DNA of 63,296 nucleotides. Origin: a virus. Below the pieces are notes generated by a model. The model was given only the letters and a program-made list of their open reading frames with translations, was not told the DNA's origin and did not search any database. This document shows, piece after piece, positions 26,903-35,622 of this stretch. The DNA lies in the IMG/VR virus record IMGVR_UViG_3300044638_006148, positions 1 to 63,296 of that record; one strand, 5' to 3'. The number at the start of each line of letters is the position of its first letter. Within the stretch, counting starts at the first letter, position 1. Both the position numbers and the translations under genes were made by a program.

Positions 26903-27516
26903 AATCCAGTGCTTCCAAATCCATTATCCATTCTATCTTTATTTCCGACCTTGTCCATTAATTCTACTGAGACATACTTTCCACACACAACGGGACATAG
27001 AACTGCTTGAGCAATCTTCATTCCTTTCGCTACGGTTACGGATGTTTGAGTGGTATTAAAAACAATAACTTTGATTTCACCTACATATCCTGAATCAACG
27101 GTTCCAGGAGTATTTAAAACAGTAAGTCCTTGATTTAATGCCAAACCACTTTTGGGTCTTATTTGAATTTCATGTTCTTCAGGAATTGACAATTTAATAC
27201 CTGTTGGAATCAATGATCTACCGAATGGAGGTATAATTATTTCTATCGTCGAACGTAGGTCGAATCCTGAATCTGATGGGTAAGCGTATGAGGGAACTTT
27301 CGCGTCCTCATGGATTAGCTCTACACCTAATGACTTTGTTTTCATCATGGTCATGTGACTTTCATTCAATTCATCAACAGACATTCCCAAAAGACTTTCT
27401 ATTTCTTTCATGTAATCTTCTTCAGGTTCAACTCCTGCATCTTGTTTGATTTGGTCGAATGTTTCTTGTATTTGTTTCCAAATATCTTGGTTTAAATTTA
27501 TGTTTGAGTTTTCCAT
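26899..27516 (-). CDS. dut: dUTP diphosphatase (trimeric dUTPase) with N-terminal extension
   Basis: 205 residues. The five trimeric dUTPase motifs are visible: SDSGFDLRS, RPKSGLALNQG, LNTPGTVDSGYVGEIKVIV, GMKIAQAVLCP and RMDNGFGSTGL, the last being the flexible arm over the active site. It hydrolyses dUTP to dUMP, limiting uracil in DNA. The enzyme domain occupies about 63-205; the first 60 residues are an acidic helical extension that ordinary dUTPases (about 145 residues) lack. It sits inside the glycan run between a GT fusion and an exonuclease. Confidence 0.93.
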   Translation of the reverse strand: MENSNINLNQDIWKQIQETFDQIKQDAGVEPEEDYMKEIESLLGMSVDELNESHMTMMKTKSLGVELIHEDAKVPSYAYPSDSGFDLRSTIEIIIPPFGRSLIPTGIKLSIPEEHEIQIRPKSGLALNQGLTVLNTPGTVDSGYVGEIKVIVFNTTQTSVTVAKGMKIAQAVLCPVVCGKYVSVELMDKVGNKDRMDNGFGSTGL

Positions 27517-28217
27517 TATACTAAATTTGTAATTTTTTTTATAACATCAATTAATACTAATACGTCTTTTTCACAGTATTCTACAATACCTTTGATGTCT
27601 TCATTTATCCAATATGCTTCATGTACCTTATTTCCTTTTATCTCCATATTTTTTGAAGATTCAACACCCATAGAAACACACATCAATTCTAATGAAGCGA
27701 TCGTACCATAGCCACCGTATTGCCAAAGTTCCTTGGTATCTAATGCCTTAATTTCCCATGGTTTGGTGTCATGACCTGGTAATATTTTTGGGGGTAATAA
27801 TCCATTAATAATCATTCTTTTTGCCAACATAGGAATATCAAATCCTTTGACGTTGTGACCACAAAGGAAAAATCCTAATTCTCCAACCCTACGTAAAAGT
27901 TTCTGAACTTCTTGTAACAATTCTTGTTCATTTTTGTTACTAAATGATTGCATCTTTATTTCACCTTTATCGGTGACAAAGGCAACACTTACACAAGCAA
28001 TTTTTGCAAACTCGGGAACTAATGCTGAACGGTTATAGAAGATACTATCAAGAGATAATGTTGCGTCTTCAGGAAATCTTTTTTGAAACCAATCAAGATA
28101 ATTAATAAAAATAGACGAAAGTTCAGGTCTGTTTTTCCTCAATGTTTCCCAATTGGATTCAATTCCAACTGTTTCAATATCAATAAAAAGTAGTTTTTCT
28201 AAAGGTATGTTTATCAT
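27516..28217 (-). CDS. DEDD-family 3'-5' exonuclease
   Basis: 233 residues. ExoI FIDIETVG (about 11-18, Asp and Glu), ExoII GHNVKGFDIPML (Asn-x-x-x-Phe-Asp) and ExoIII YCEKDVLVLIDVI (Tyr-x3-Asp) give the DEDDy pattern of DnaQ/PolB-type exonucleases. It resembles the stand-alone exonucleases related to the proofreading domain of family B polymerases. Substrate may be DNA or RNA. It shares its start/stop with dut (1-bp overlap), suggesting a small nucleotide-metabolism pair inside the glycan block. Confidence 0.82.
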   Translation of the reverse strand: MINIPLEKLLFIDIETVGIESNWETLRKNRPELSSIFINYLDWFQKRFPEDATLSLDSIFYNRSALVPEFAKIACVSVAFVTDKGEIKMQSFSNKNEQELLQEVQKLLRRVGELGFFLCGHNVKGFDIPMLAKRMIINGLLPPKILPGHDTKPWEIKALDTKELWQYGGYGTIASLELMCVSMGVESSKNMEIKGNKVHEAYWINEDIKGIVEYCEKDVLVLIDVIKKITNLV

Positions 28218-29434
28218 GATTTATTTGCAATATCAATATAAAATTGTTTTCTATCCTTAGTGACGTTATTCAAGTCATATTTGTCTTTTACTGTTTCATA
28301 CAACCTTTCACCCATATCCTTAATGAGATTGGGGTTTTTAACTAATTTCTCGATGAACTTAGACCAGTCAGCGTGATTTCTTGATTCGTTTACCAAAATT
28401 GCATTTCCATCTACAAAATTTCCGTGTTCTAAACAATGTTTCAAGTCAATGGTGTAAGGACCGATGTTTGACGCAATTACTGCTTTTTTATAGAAACCTG
28501 CCTCAATCACTTTGAGCTGTGATTTCATTCTATTAAACATAGTGTTTTTGATTGGAGCTAAAGAAATATCAAATTTTGAATAATTCTTTGCATAACCAGT
28601 TACTGGTTTAGTCCATACTCTTAGATATGATTCGTTTTTTTCGCTATCATAATCTTCTTGATTATACTTGAGTAGATAATTTTTATAATCGTCAGACACA
28701 ATCTTATAATTTTGAGTAAATACTTTTTCATATTGTGCCCACACAGTTTCTGCCGGAAGAATATTTCTCTTGGTATGTTGTCCTGTCTGAGCATTTATCT
28801 CAGTGACAGAACCCCTTGTATCGAATCCGCACAATACATACTGAACTTTATCTTTTAGGTGTATGAGTTTCGAAAAACCAGCATCCAATAATTGGATATC
28901 GTGCAAGTGAGAGGATCCTCCTAACCAACCAATTCTAACTTTATCAGATTCTTCAGTTTTTTCTTTGAATTGGGGTTCGTTTGGATTAATTGCGTTCGGG
29001 AATACAAATACATTTTTATTGTACTTTCGAATTTCATCCGCAAAAATTTCAGTTGTAGTTGTAACAAACTTTGCAACTTTGAGGTTTGCAACAATCTTCT
29101 CGTTAATCTTGTTGATACGAATAATATCATGGATTGGGTGTTCTTTACCTGGCATCCAATAATCATCAATATCACAAACTGTAACAATTCCCAACGAATT
29201 TAACGTTTGAATAAGGTTGTTTGCGTTCTCAAAATCTGATCCTATACTTCTATGAAAGGCGACAATTTGATATTGTTGCCAAAAATTCATGTCTGTGTAT
29301 GAGGGTTCATAGACAATGTCTACGTGAAACTCATCAGGATATTGATTTTGAAGAAAAATGTGTGGGTCAACCGAACGGAATTTCCCAACTCCCGATCGAT
29401 CTGATGGGACAACTAATACTTTAATTTTTGACAT
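28214..29434 (-). CDS. GT4-type glycosyltransferase
   Basis: 406 residues. N-terminal KVLVVPSDRSGVGKFRSVDP, a central VRIGWLGGSSHLHDIQLL where the second Rossmann domain begins, and a C-terminal donor site KFDISLAPIKNTMFNRMKSQL-type stretch ending KVIEAGFYKKAVIAS (Glu at the ribose position). Typical phage/polysaccharide GT4 of full length. It is the right-hand end of the glycan block; a 53-bp gap separates it from 29488-30120, the largest gap in the minus run, so a promoter there is possible. Confidence 0.75.
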   Translation of the reverse strand: MSKIKVLVVPSDRSGVGKFRSVDPHIFLQNQYPDEFHVDIVYEPSYTDMNFWQQYQIVAFHRSIGSDFENANNLIQTLNSLGIVTVCDIDDYWMPGKEHPIHDIIRINKINEKIVANLKVAKFVTTTTEIFADEIRKYNKNVFVFPNAINPNEPQFKEKTEESDKVRIGWLGGSSHLHDIQLLDAGFSKLIHLKDKVQYVLCGFDTRGSVTEINAQTGQHTKRNILPAETVWAQYEKVFTQNYKIVSDDYKNYLLKYNQEDYDSEKNESYLRVWTKPVTGYAKNYSKFDISLAPIKNTMFNRMKSQLKVIEAGFYKKAVIASNIGPYTIDLKHCLEHGNFVDGNAILVNESRNHADWSKFIEKLVKNPNLIKDMGERLYETVKDKYDLNNVTKDRKQFYIDIANKS

Positions 29435-29487
29435 ACATTTGAAATATACTTGAAAGTATAAGTTTTTATGTCAAATAAGGAAAGTTG

Positions 29488-30120
29488 TTAAGATAATTTT
29501 TTGATTTTGGTTACCTTTCCTTCAAAAATATGTTTACCAACTTTAAAACTAAACAACTCATTTGTTTTCTCAGATGATTCTGTAACTAAACCATTTTCTT
29601 TAAGAGCGTTGTTTACCGCTTCATTAATCATCTTTTGTATTAGTTTATAATCAATGTTAGATGATTGTTGAACTGATGGTGTCGATTGAGTCTCCTTCTT
29701 TTGTTTTGCCGATTCAGGGACATATCCACTTGGATTTTCTTTCATTAATCTTGAAGCTCTTTCAATTAAATCATTAGAAAGTGTTGCGGTTTGTTGTTGT
29801 TGTGGTTGTGAGATTGGGTGTTCCATCATGAGTTTCTTAATCTCATCAGGTAGTCTTGAATTTTTGATAGCATCTATTGTAGGGACTCCAACCGGCTTTG
29901 TGTTTTCAACGGGTAAAGATGATAAATAAGGTTGACTCATTTGTTGCGATGGTTGTTCCTGAAGATACTCTTGAGGAATATTGTATTTTGCCTGTGGCAT
30001 ATTGAATGATTCCACCATATTTGATGGGGAATTCATCTCTCTATTATCGATTCTTTTGATGCCATCGGTCTTATCCATGATGGCTTTAGAAATCATAAGT
30101 TTTTGCATTAATTGGTCCAT
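29488..30120 (-). CDS. Gln/Pro-rich hypothetical phage protein
   Basis: 210 residues with a helical N-terminus, a Gln/Pro/Ser-rich disordered middle (about 35-140, including a QPQQQQ run), a helix at about 153-175 (KLIQKMINEAVNNALKENG) and a small beta-like end (FSFKVGKHIFEGKVTKIKK). This layout of disordered linker plus short helix suggests a scaffold or adaptor. No family recognised. Two bases from the WYL-like gene. Confidence 0.55.
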   Translation of the reverse strand: MDQLMQKLMISKAIMDKTDGIKRIDNREMNSPSNMVESFNMPQAKYNIPQEYLQEQPSQQMSQPYLSSLPVENTKPVGVPTIDAIKNSRLPDEIKKLMMEHPISQPQQQQTATLSNDLIERASRLMKENPSGYVPESAKQKKETQSTPSVQQSSNIDYKLIQKMINEAVNNALKENGLVTESSEKTNELFSFKVGKHIFEGKVTKIKKLS

Positions 30121-30122
30121 AA

Positions 30123-30503
30123 TTAGAATTTTGCTATAATAATAATTGAAGTCATACTTTTGTCACCATTTGGATTGAAATTTGGTTTCATTTCTGTGAA
30201 ATTTTCTCCAGTTGGTTTCAGTGATAGAATTTTATCTAATCTAAAAAGTCTCCATCCTGGTAAAGGTTGTTCTCCTTTGTAGGCTGTGTGAGATGAACCT
30301 TCTTCATCCCACGCTCTCATAACTTTATTTCCTGCTTTACTAGTTCCTAAACACACAGGTTCAATTTCTCTTAATCCTCTACCGCCTGGTTCATCACCAT
30401 CGTAATAGATAACCACTTTCTGTTTGTTTTTAATGGCGTTAACAACGCTATCGACAGAAGCGATTTCACAAATTAAACCTTTAAGTGTCTCTTGTAATTT
30501 CAT
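30123..30503 (-). CDS. Stand-alone WYL-like domain protein
   Basis: 126 residues. Residues about 18-100 fit a WYL-type SH3-like beta-barrel: KQKVVIYYDGDEPGG, GLREIEPVCLG, NKVMRAWDEEG and GWRLFRLDKILSLKPTGENF. In bacteria WYL domains bind nucleic acids or small ligands in transcription factors and defence regulators, usually fused to a helix-turn-helix that is absent here. It overlaps the next gene by 1 bp and is in a set of small phage genes at the head of the minus run. A ligand-sensing or structural role cannot be told apart. Confidence 0.6.
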   Translation of the reverse strand: MKLQETLKGLICEIASVDSVVNAIKNKQKVVIYYDGDEPGGRGLREIEPVCLGTSKAGNKVMRAWDEEGSSHTAYKGEQPLPGWRLFRLDKILSLKPTGENFTEMKPNFNPNGDKSMTSIIIIAKF

Positions 30504-30796
30504 TAAAAGTTAGGATAAGTTTTTGATGAATTAAATTTGTTAATTTTTATTTCATTTTTTCGTTCAACAACGTCAGTAATAGTTCCCGCGTTAACATTAT
30601 AAACGTCCAAAAATGATCCTGTACCTCTACCCATAGAATCACCATCAGCGACAGCGTCTTTGTTAACCACAGAGTATTCGTTACCAACTGCGTTAAAATC
30701 ATTTTTAGGTATTAGTTTTGCTCTTTCTACATCACCAATTGCTGTCAATGCATTTGGGATATCTTGAGATAAATCGATTGCGAGTTCGTTTCCCAT
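30503..30796 (-). CDS. Small hypothetical protein
   Basis: 97 residues, mixed polar, Asp/Asn/Val-rich, with a Gly-Arg-Gly-Thr-Gly stretch near residue 57. No recognised domain. The tail INKFNSSKTYPNF overlaps the WYL-like gene's start by 1 bp. Two bases from the upstream gene. Confidence 0.55.
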   Translation of the reverse strand: MGNELAIDLSQDIPNALTAIGDVERAKLIPKNDFNAVGNEYSVVNKDAVADGDSMGRGTGSFLDVYNVNAGTITDVVERKNEIKINKFNSSKTYPNF

Positions 30797-30798
30797 AA

Positions 30799-31275
30799 TT
30801 ATAATTGTTTCATTATTTCGTTTATTCTTTTAAGACTTTCAGTTACCGCTGCGTCATATTTGTTGAATGTGTTATCGTGTTGTTGTGAGGGTCTCACATT
30901 GGTAAAATCTTTTTTCTCGTGAGGTTTGATAAATTGATTCATCATTCCAGCGTCCATTTTATTTGTTTTGGTCATTTTGGTGTAATCCCTCATTTTCCTT
31001 AACTCATTGTTAACCCAATTTTTCATTTCAACACCACCATTCAAAATGAATGAAGGTTCTTTTTGATTACCTATAAAATTGTCAAAAAAGTTTTTTATTC
31101 TTTTTAGTTGTTTATATTCAATAAAATTTTTATCCTGTAATTCTTGATTACGGTTAAATCCTTCAGTATTCTCATCAGCGTTTTTTACCATGTGGAAACA
31201 TTTTTTCATGTGGTCCCTCATGGTTGATGGAAATTCAATTTCACCTTTGGCCGAATTATATAAATCGTTATTCAC
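30799..31275 (-). CDS. Helical hypothetical protein
   Basis: 158 residues, strongly basic-acidic helical (MKKCFHMVKNADE, YKQLKRIKNFFDNFIGN) with a C-terminal AAVTESLKRINEIMKQL helix of the type found at the ends of several proteins here. No family recognised. Overlaps its upstream neighbour by 8 bp. Confidence 0.55.
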   Translation of the reverse strand: MNNDLYNSAKGEIEFPSTMRDHMKKCFHMVKNADENTEGFNRNQELQDKNFIEYKQLKRIKNFFDNFIGNQKEPSFILNGGVEMKNWVNNELRKMRDYTKMTKTNKMDAGMMNQFIKPHEKKDFTNVRPSQQHDNTFNKYDAAVTESLKRINEIMKQL

Positions 31276-32089
31276 CTTGAATTATTTTTATTAAATCTTT
31301 TTTTGAAAACCCGTGTTTCTCGGCTTGTTTCATTAGAGACTGAAGATTTTTTTTCAACACTGGAGATAAATTATCCAAATCTTTTGGTGTATCCTTTTTT
31401 CCCACGTCAGCAGAATTAGAATCTTTCTTTTTTGCTAACATATCTTCAACCACCTTAATTGCCTTCTGTTTCTGAATTTCAGATAAAGTTGCTCTTGTGA
31501 TAAAATTTGCATCGTCAGAATATTCTGATTTTTCATCTTTTTTACACGTCCAATCTTTACCTTGTTGTGATACTCGGTCTTTAGCCTCATCTTTTTCCAT
31601 CCCTAATTCTTTCACAAAATATTTGTAAGTTTCACATCCATCCATATCTTTGGTTTCCTCATAACCAAATGCTCCTGACATATCAATTTCCTTAACTTCA
31701 CTTTCACCGTAGTATGTTCTGTATCCACGAGAAATTGGGTCGTTTGTAATTCTTGATGCTGCAACAGTTTGGTCCATAGTTTTTCTTGGATGTAATCTTG
31801 GGTCCAAAATTGGAATTTTGGAGTTTGACATACTTCCATCAGAATTTACTAATTCCTCTAAATCAGTCTTCAAAGTTTTTGTATCTTTGATTTTTTTCTC
31901 TTTTGCAACTTTTTTCAAATGTTTTTTTACTTTTTCACCTTTTTCTTTTGAGAAGTGAATTACCTCATCTTTTTTACGAGCTTCAGTCAAAGTGTTCTCA
32001 ATAGAGAAATATAAAGAATACTTATCTCCCTTATCTCTCATAAGGAAATAGTATGGTGATGAAAAAAATTCAGTATCTACAGGAATCAT
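31268..32089 (-). CDS. Lys/Asp-rich hypothetical protein, first gene of the minus run
   Basis: 273 residues with a high-charge helical middle (about 35-80, KKHLKKVAKEKKIKD) and an acidic-basic C-terminus. A motif near residues 165-200 (CETYKYFVKELGMEKDEA, DWTCKKDE) has two Cys. The final helix FSKKDLIKIIQGE may be a small DNA/protein-binding end. It starts the minus run, diverging from the fibre genes across a 52-bp gap. TATTTATAGAT on the minus strand lies 15 bases before its ATG. Confidence 0.55.
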   Translation of the reverse strand: MIPVDTEFFSSPYYFLMRDKGDKYSLYFSIENTLTEARKKDEVIHFSKEKGEKVKKHLKKVAKEKKIKDTKTLKTDLEELVNSDGSMSNSKIPILDPRLHPRKTMDQTVAASRITNDPISRGYRTYYGESEVKEIDMSGAFGYEETKDMDGCETYKYFVKELGMEKDEAKDRVSQQGKDWTCKKDEKSEYSDDANFITRATLSEIQKQKAIKVVEDMLAKKKDSNSADVGKKDTPKDLDNLSPVLKKNLQSLMKQAEKHGFSKKDLIKIIQGE

Positions 32090-32104
32090 AGCGCATTTTT
32101 TATC

Positions 32105-32112
32105 TATAAATA
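32105..32112 (+). promoter_or_regulatory. Candidate T4-type late promoter TATAAATA
   Basis: Exact T4 late -10 octamer TATAAATA in the 52-bp divergent gap, about 29 bases before the first fibre gene ATG (32142). The window encodes a gp55-like sigma. On the opposite strand the same bases read TATTTATA, 15 bases before the minus-strand ATG at 32089. In AT-rich DNA this octamer is expected several times by chance, so this rests on position. Confidence 0.4.
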
Positions 32113-32141
32113 CTATGACATAAGGTATTTATCATTAGTTT

Positions 32142-34292
32142 ATGGCATATCAAAATATTAATCAGTATAATTTTAGACGTTGGGGTATTAAACCTGTCAA
32201 TGAAATTACCGATATCTGTTTGGCTTCAGACGAGAAGGACTATGACCAAGAGGTAATTTTTTCACCACTATTAATAGGTGAGGTCGATGGTAATAGAATG
32301 CCATTTAAATTCGATTTCAATAGCACAGGGACAACGATATGCCAATCTGGTTCTTGTACTTTTGATAATGACGTTATAGTTTCTGAGAATTATTGGAACC
32401 CTGATGACATTGACCCTAACTTTTGTCCTAAAGTAACTGACCTTTGTGATGTTGGTTTAACAGGAATTGATAATGGTTTGGTTAAAAAAATGTCGGGGGA
32501 GACAATCCAAATAACGACAGGACTTTACACAAACAATTCTGACAAATATAGTAGATACAAGTACGATAGGAGAATGAAACTTCATCCTATCACAGGATTT
32601 ACTACCACACAAAATCGACTATGGAATGATGATTCTTATAGTTACAATTTAAATTATGCAACTGATGGTAATCCAGTAGGATATTTTGCAAGATTGAATG
32701 GAGGATTTTTCCAAGGATTTTATAAAATACCTGGTTACGATTATCAAGTTTTTCCTCAGAGAGTTCCCTTAGGATGGACTGCCGAATTTTTATTAAGATA
32801 CCGATGGACAGGAGACACAAGTGTTGGACTGAACAATCGATACCCTAATAATAAAGGTACGTTCTTTTATATGGGTTCGAGGGCGGAAAACAAATTCTAT
32901 CATTATGCCGATGGAGAACCTAAACAAGATAGTGGTTACACAAGAGTAACATCAGGATTAACTTGTATGCATACTTGTGGATGTGCGAGTTCGGCAAACA
33001 CAGCATCTACTTGTTTAGAAGTTTATCAAATATCTGGAGGGACTTCAACAAATTGTAATTGTGGTTGTCCTTGTAATTGTACTGTGACTGCTGAGTATCC
33101 TGAAAAAGACCCGTTATATGATGGGGTATCAAATGGACTTTCATTGAGGTTAAGTGGTGATAGTGGAAACCCTCGATTATGTATAAAAACCTACACAATT
33201 ACTGGTGGGTGTGAGACAAGTGGAACGTGTTTGACTGGATTAACTTATACCACAGGAACATCTGTTACAGAGTGGTGTTCAACACGAGGTATTTTTGATG
33301 ATTGTAAAAACACTCCTTATATCAATTTGGAACACTGGGTACAGATTGATGCTGTGTTCCAAAGAAATCAGTGGTTAGATACTTGTGACCTTTATGAGAA
33401 GGGAGGACTGGGTCTTCTTGTTGATACAATTTATACTGCAACACCAGCCAATAATAGTGTTAGTTTAATTGAACCTCCATTAACTCACGAGTTACCTTAT
33501 GATCCAGCAACAACTGAAATCGTAACATTCAACGATAATTGGACAGAAGGGAAAAAATATAGATTAGGTACTCTCAAAATATTCGTCAATGGTAAATTGT
33601 TTATGGTTGGTGAAAACTTTGAAGAGATTATACCAAGATTACTAAATGTTGAACGAGAAAAACAAATTGGAGTTGGATATAACATTTCTATAGGTGGAGG
33701 TACTCAAGGTCTTAAAGATAATCTTACGTTTTCGGGTGGATGTCCTGAATCAATAAGTGGAATCACTTATCAACAAGACCCTGAATGTTTAACTACTCAC
33801 GACTTAGATAATACAATATACTCAGGACTAACCACTCATATTAAGTTGGAAGAATATTTTGGAGGAAGTATGATTGGGGATGTCAGTGCGTTCAGAATGT
33901 ATGTTGAACCATTGAATGCGTCTCAGGTTAAACACAATTTTAAAATATTAAAAAACAGATATACTTTATTAAATCCAGAGTGTCCTGATTGTGCAATTAT
34001 TGTACCTGCGAATGATTTGACATATGAATTGATTCAAGCAACACCAACTCCAACACCAACAAACACTCAAACTCCTACATTAACACCAACTAATACAGTA
34101 ACTCCTACTCAAACTCTAACACCAACAAACACTCGAACTCCTACATTAACACCAACTAATACAATTACTCCGACACCAACAAATACACCAACATTGACAC
34201 AAACGCCAACTCCAACAGAATTAGTTTTCTTAGCTCAAGAAGATTATTTTACGATACAACAAGAAGACGGATTCAACATATTTGTAACATAA
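32142..34292 (+). CDS. Fibre/decoration protein with Cys-rich insert and PT stalk
   Basis: 716 residues. Residues 1 to about 625 form a large beta-rich globular part resembling LamG/concanavalin-like lectin folds in its second half (YRLGTLKIFVNGKLFMVG, then QIGVGYNISIGGG). Residues about 274-320 are an unusual Cys-rich insert with CMHTCGC and CNCGCPCNC. Residues about 630-697 are a Pro-Thr-Asn repeat stalk (TPTPTNTQTPT type), capped by a short C-terminal segment (FTIQQEDGFNIFVT). It opens the plus-strand fibre cluster. It probably binds carbohydrate at the virion surface; inferred from fold and place. Confidence 0.65.
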   Translation: MAYQNINQYNFRRWGIKPVNEITDICLASDEKDYDQEVIFSPLLIGEVDGNRMPFKFDFNSTGTTICQSGSCTFDNDVIVSENYWNPDDIDPNFCPKVTDLCDVGLTGIDNGLVKKMSGETIQITTGLYTNNSDKYSRYKYDRRMKLHPITGFTTTQNRLWNDDSYSYNLNYATDGNPVGYFARLNGGFFQGFYKIPGYDYQVFPQRVPLGWTAEFLLRYRWTGDTSVGLNNRYPNNKGTFFYMGSRAENKFYHYADGEPKQDSGYTRVTSGLTCMHTCGCASSANTASTCLEVYQISGGTSTNCNCGCPCNCTVTAEYPEKDPLYDGVSNGLSLRLSGDSGNPRLCIKTYTITGGCETSGTCLTGLTYTTGTSVTEWCSTRGIFDDCKNTPYINLEHWVQIDAVFQRNQWLDTCDLYEKGGLGLLVDTIYTATPANNSVSLIEPPLTHELPYDPATTEIVTFNDNWTEGKKYRLGTLKIFVNGKLFMVGENFEEIIPRLLNVEREKQIGVGYNISIGGGTQGLKDNLTFSGGCPESISGITYQQDPECLTTHDLDNTIYSGLTTHIKLEEYFGGSMIGDVSAFRMYVEPLNASQVKHNFKILKNRYTLLNPECPDCAIIVPANDLTYELIQATPTPTPTNTQTPTLTPTNTVTPTQTLTPTNTRTPTLTPTNTITPTPTNTPTLTQTPTPTELVFLAQEDYFTIQQEDGFNIFVT

Positions 34293-34322
34293 AAACAACA
34301 ATATTTATAAAATAAAAACAAA

Positions 34323-35621
34323 ATGCCTAATTTACCTATTTCCCAATTACCATTAGCACTATCAGGACGGCCTGAGTCTTTGATGGCTATCGTCAATTAC
34401 GATGTTAGTCTAAGTGGCACAACTAATAGAATATATTTTTCAGCGTTAACACAACAATTTTCGGGAGCAACTGGCACATCAGGGACTAGTGGAACTTCAG
34501 GAACTTCTGGAACTAGCGGTTCTTCAGGTTCTAGTGGTACTTCTGGAACTAGCGGTCTTACTGGCGATTTATATCGAACAACATCGGCAACACAGCTATT
34601 AATTCAAACAGGAAGTACAGGGACTTTTGTCGTTGGAACTAATTTAGGGTATAGTATTGCCCAAGACGTTATTATAGCGTACGATCTTTCAAACCATATG
34701 ATTGGTATGGTTGTAAGTTATAATTCATCAAATGGGCAAATGGTAGTTAATGTTGAGACTATTATTGGTTCAGGTACTTATGATTCTTGGTTTGTAAACT
34801 TAGAAGGTGCTGCCGGAGGTGATGGGTCTTCAGGTACATCAGGAACTAGCGGAACTTCAGGTACAACAGGAACTAGTGGGACTTCTGGTTCATCAGCAAC
34901 AAGTGGTACATCAGGATCTAGTGGAACATCTGGTACTACAGGAACTTCTGGTACTAGCGGAACTTCTGGAGTTAATGGAACATCCGGTACTAGCGGAACT
35001 TCTGGAACTAGCGGAACTTCAGGAACAAATGGAACTAGTGGGACTTCAGGTATTAATGGGACATCAGGGTTTAGTGGTTCTTCTGGGACATCGGGATCTA
35101 GTGGATCTTCAGGAACTAGCGGAACTTCAGGAACATCTGGTTCTTCAGGAGTTTCTCTACCATTTACATCAGGTGCGTGGGGTTCTTTTATTTCAACACA
35201 AAGTCAATATATTACAAGCACAACTACAGCATATTCAATGAGTGCCGCAACACAAACATCAGGAAATGGTGTCATTGTTTCTGCAGATACAAGATTTGTT
35301 GTTGCAAGTGCGGGAACATATAACCTTCAGTTCTCAGCTCAACTTGAATCTACGGGAGGTGGTAGCGTTCAAACTATGGATATTTGGTTGGCAATTAATG
35401 GTAATAATGTAGACAACTCAAATACACAACTTGCTGGAAATTCTAATAACGGTAGGGCTGTTGCATCATGGAATTTTGTTGAACCACTAAACGCTGGTGA
35501 TTACATGGAATTGAAATTTAGAGTTAGTGATATTAGATTAGGTTTTGCGTATGATCCAGCGGCGATAAACCCAACCAGGCCTGCAATACCATCAGTAATT
35601 GTAACGGTAACTCAAGTATAA
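34323..35621 (+). CDS. Collagen-like GTS-repeat protein with C1q-like C-terminal domain
   Basis: 432 residues. N-terminal about 50 residues (MPNLPISQLPLALSGRPESL) form a virion anchor, followed by Gly-x-y triplets (GTSGTSGSSG) at about 51-81, an insert domain of about 85 residues, and a long triplet tract at about 168-276. The final 155 residues fold like C1q/TNF heads: FVVASAGTYNLQFSAQLES and DIWLAINGN, then LNAGDYMELKFRVSD. Collagen-like stalk plus C1q head is a trimeric architecture. The triplets lack Pro and charged residues. TATTTATA lies 13 bases before the ATG. Confidence 0.75.
   Translation: MPNLPISQLPLALSGRPESLMAIVNYDVSLSGTTNRIYFSALTQQFSGATGTSGTSGTSGTSGTSGSSGSSGTSGTSGLTGDLYRTTSATQLLIQTGSTGTFVVGTNLGYSIAQDVIIAYDLSNHMIGMVVSYNSSNGQMVVNVETIIGSGTYDSWFVNLEGAAGGDGSSGTSGTSGTSGTTGTSGTSGSSATSGTSGSSGTSGTTGTSGTSGTSGVNGTSGTSGTSGTSGTSGTNGTSGTSGINGTSGFSGSSGTSGSSGSSGTSGTSGTSGSSGVSLPFTSGAWGSFISTQSQYITSTTTAYSMSAATQTSGNGVIVSADTRFVVASAGTYNLQFSAQLESTGGGSVQTMDIWLAINGNNVDNSNTQLAGNSNNGRAVASWNFVEPLNAGDYMELKFRVSDIRLGFAYDPAAINPTRPAIPSVIVTVTQV
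34473..35150 (+). repeat. Gly-Thr/Ser-Ser triplet repeats (two tracts)
   Basis: 9-bp-type degenerate coding repeats (Gly-Thr-Ser triplets) at 34473-34566 and 34824-35150, separated by a non-repetitive insert. Synonymous codons vary freely, so the DNA repeats are much less regular than the protein. Confidence 0.85.
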
Positions 35622-35622
35622 T

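Noticed and set aside
9923-29434. Host O-antigen contamination or chimeric assembly for the glycan block
   Set aside because: The block is continuous with phage genes on both sides in one direction, with dUTPase, exonuclease and PhoH inside it and overlapping stops and starts throughout. There is no change in coding style or junction. Not excluded absolutely without reads.
29435-29487. Hairpin ATACTTGAAAGTAT as a terminator
   Set aside because: Short stem and no T-run on the strand of transcription.
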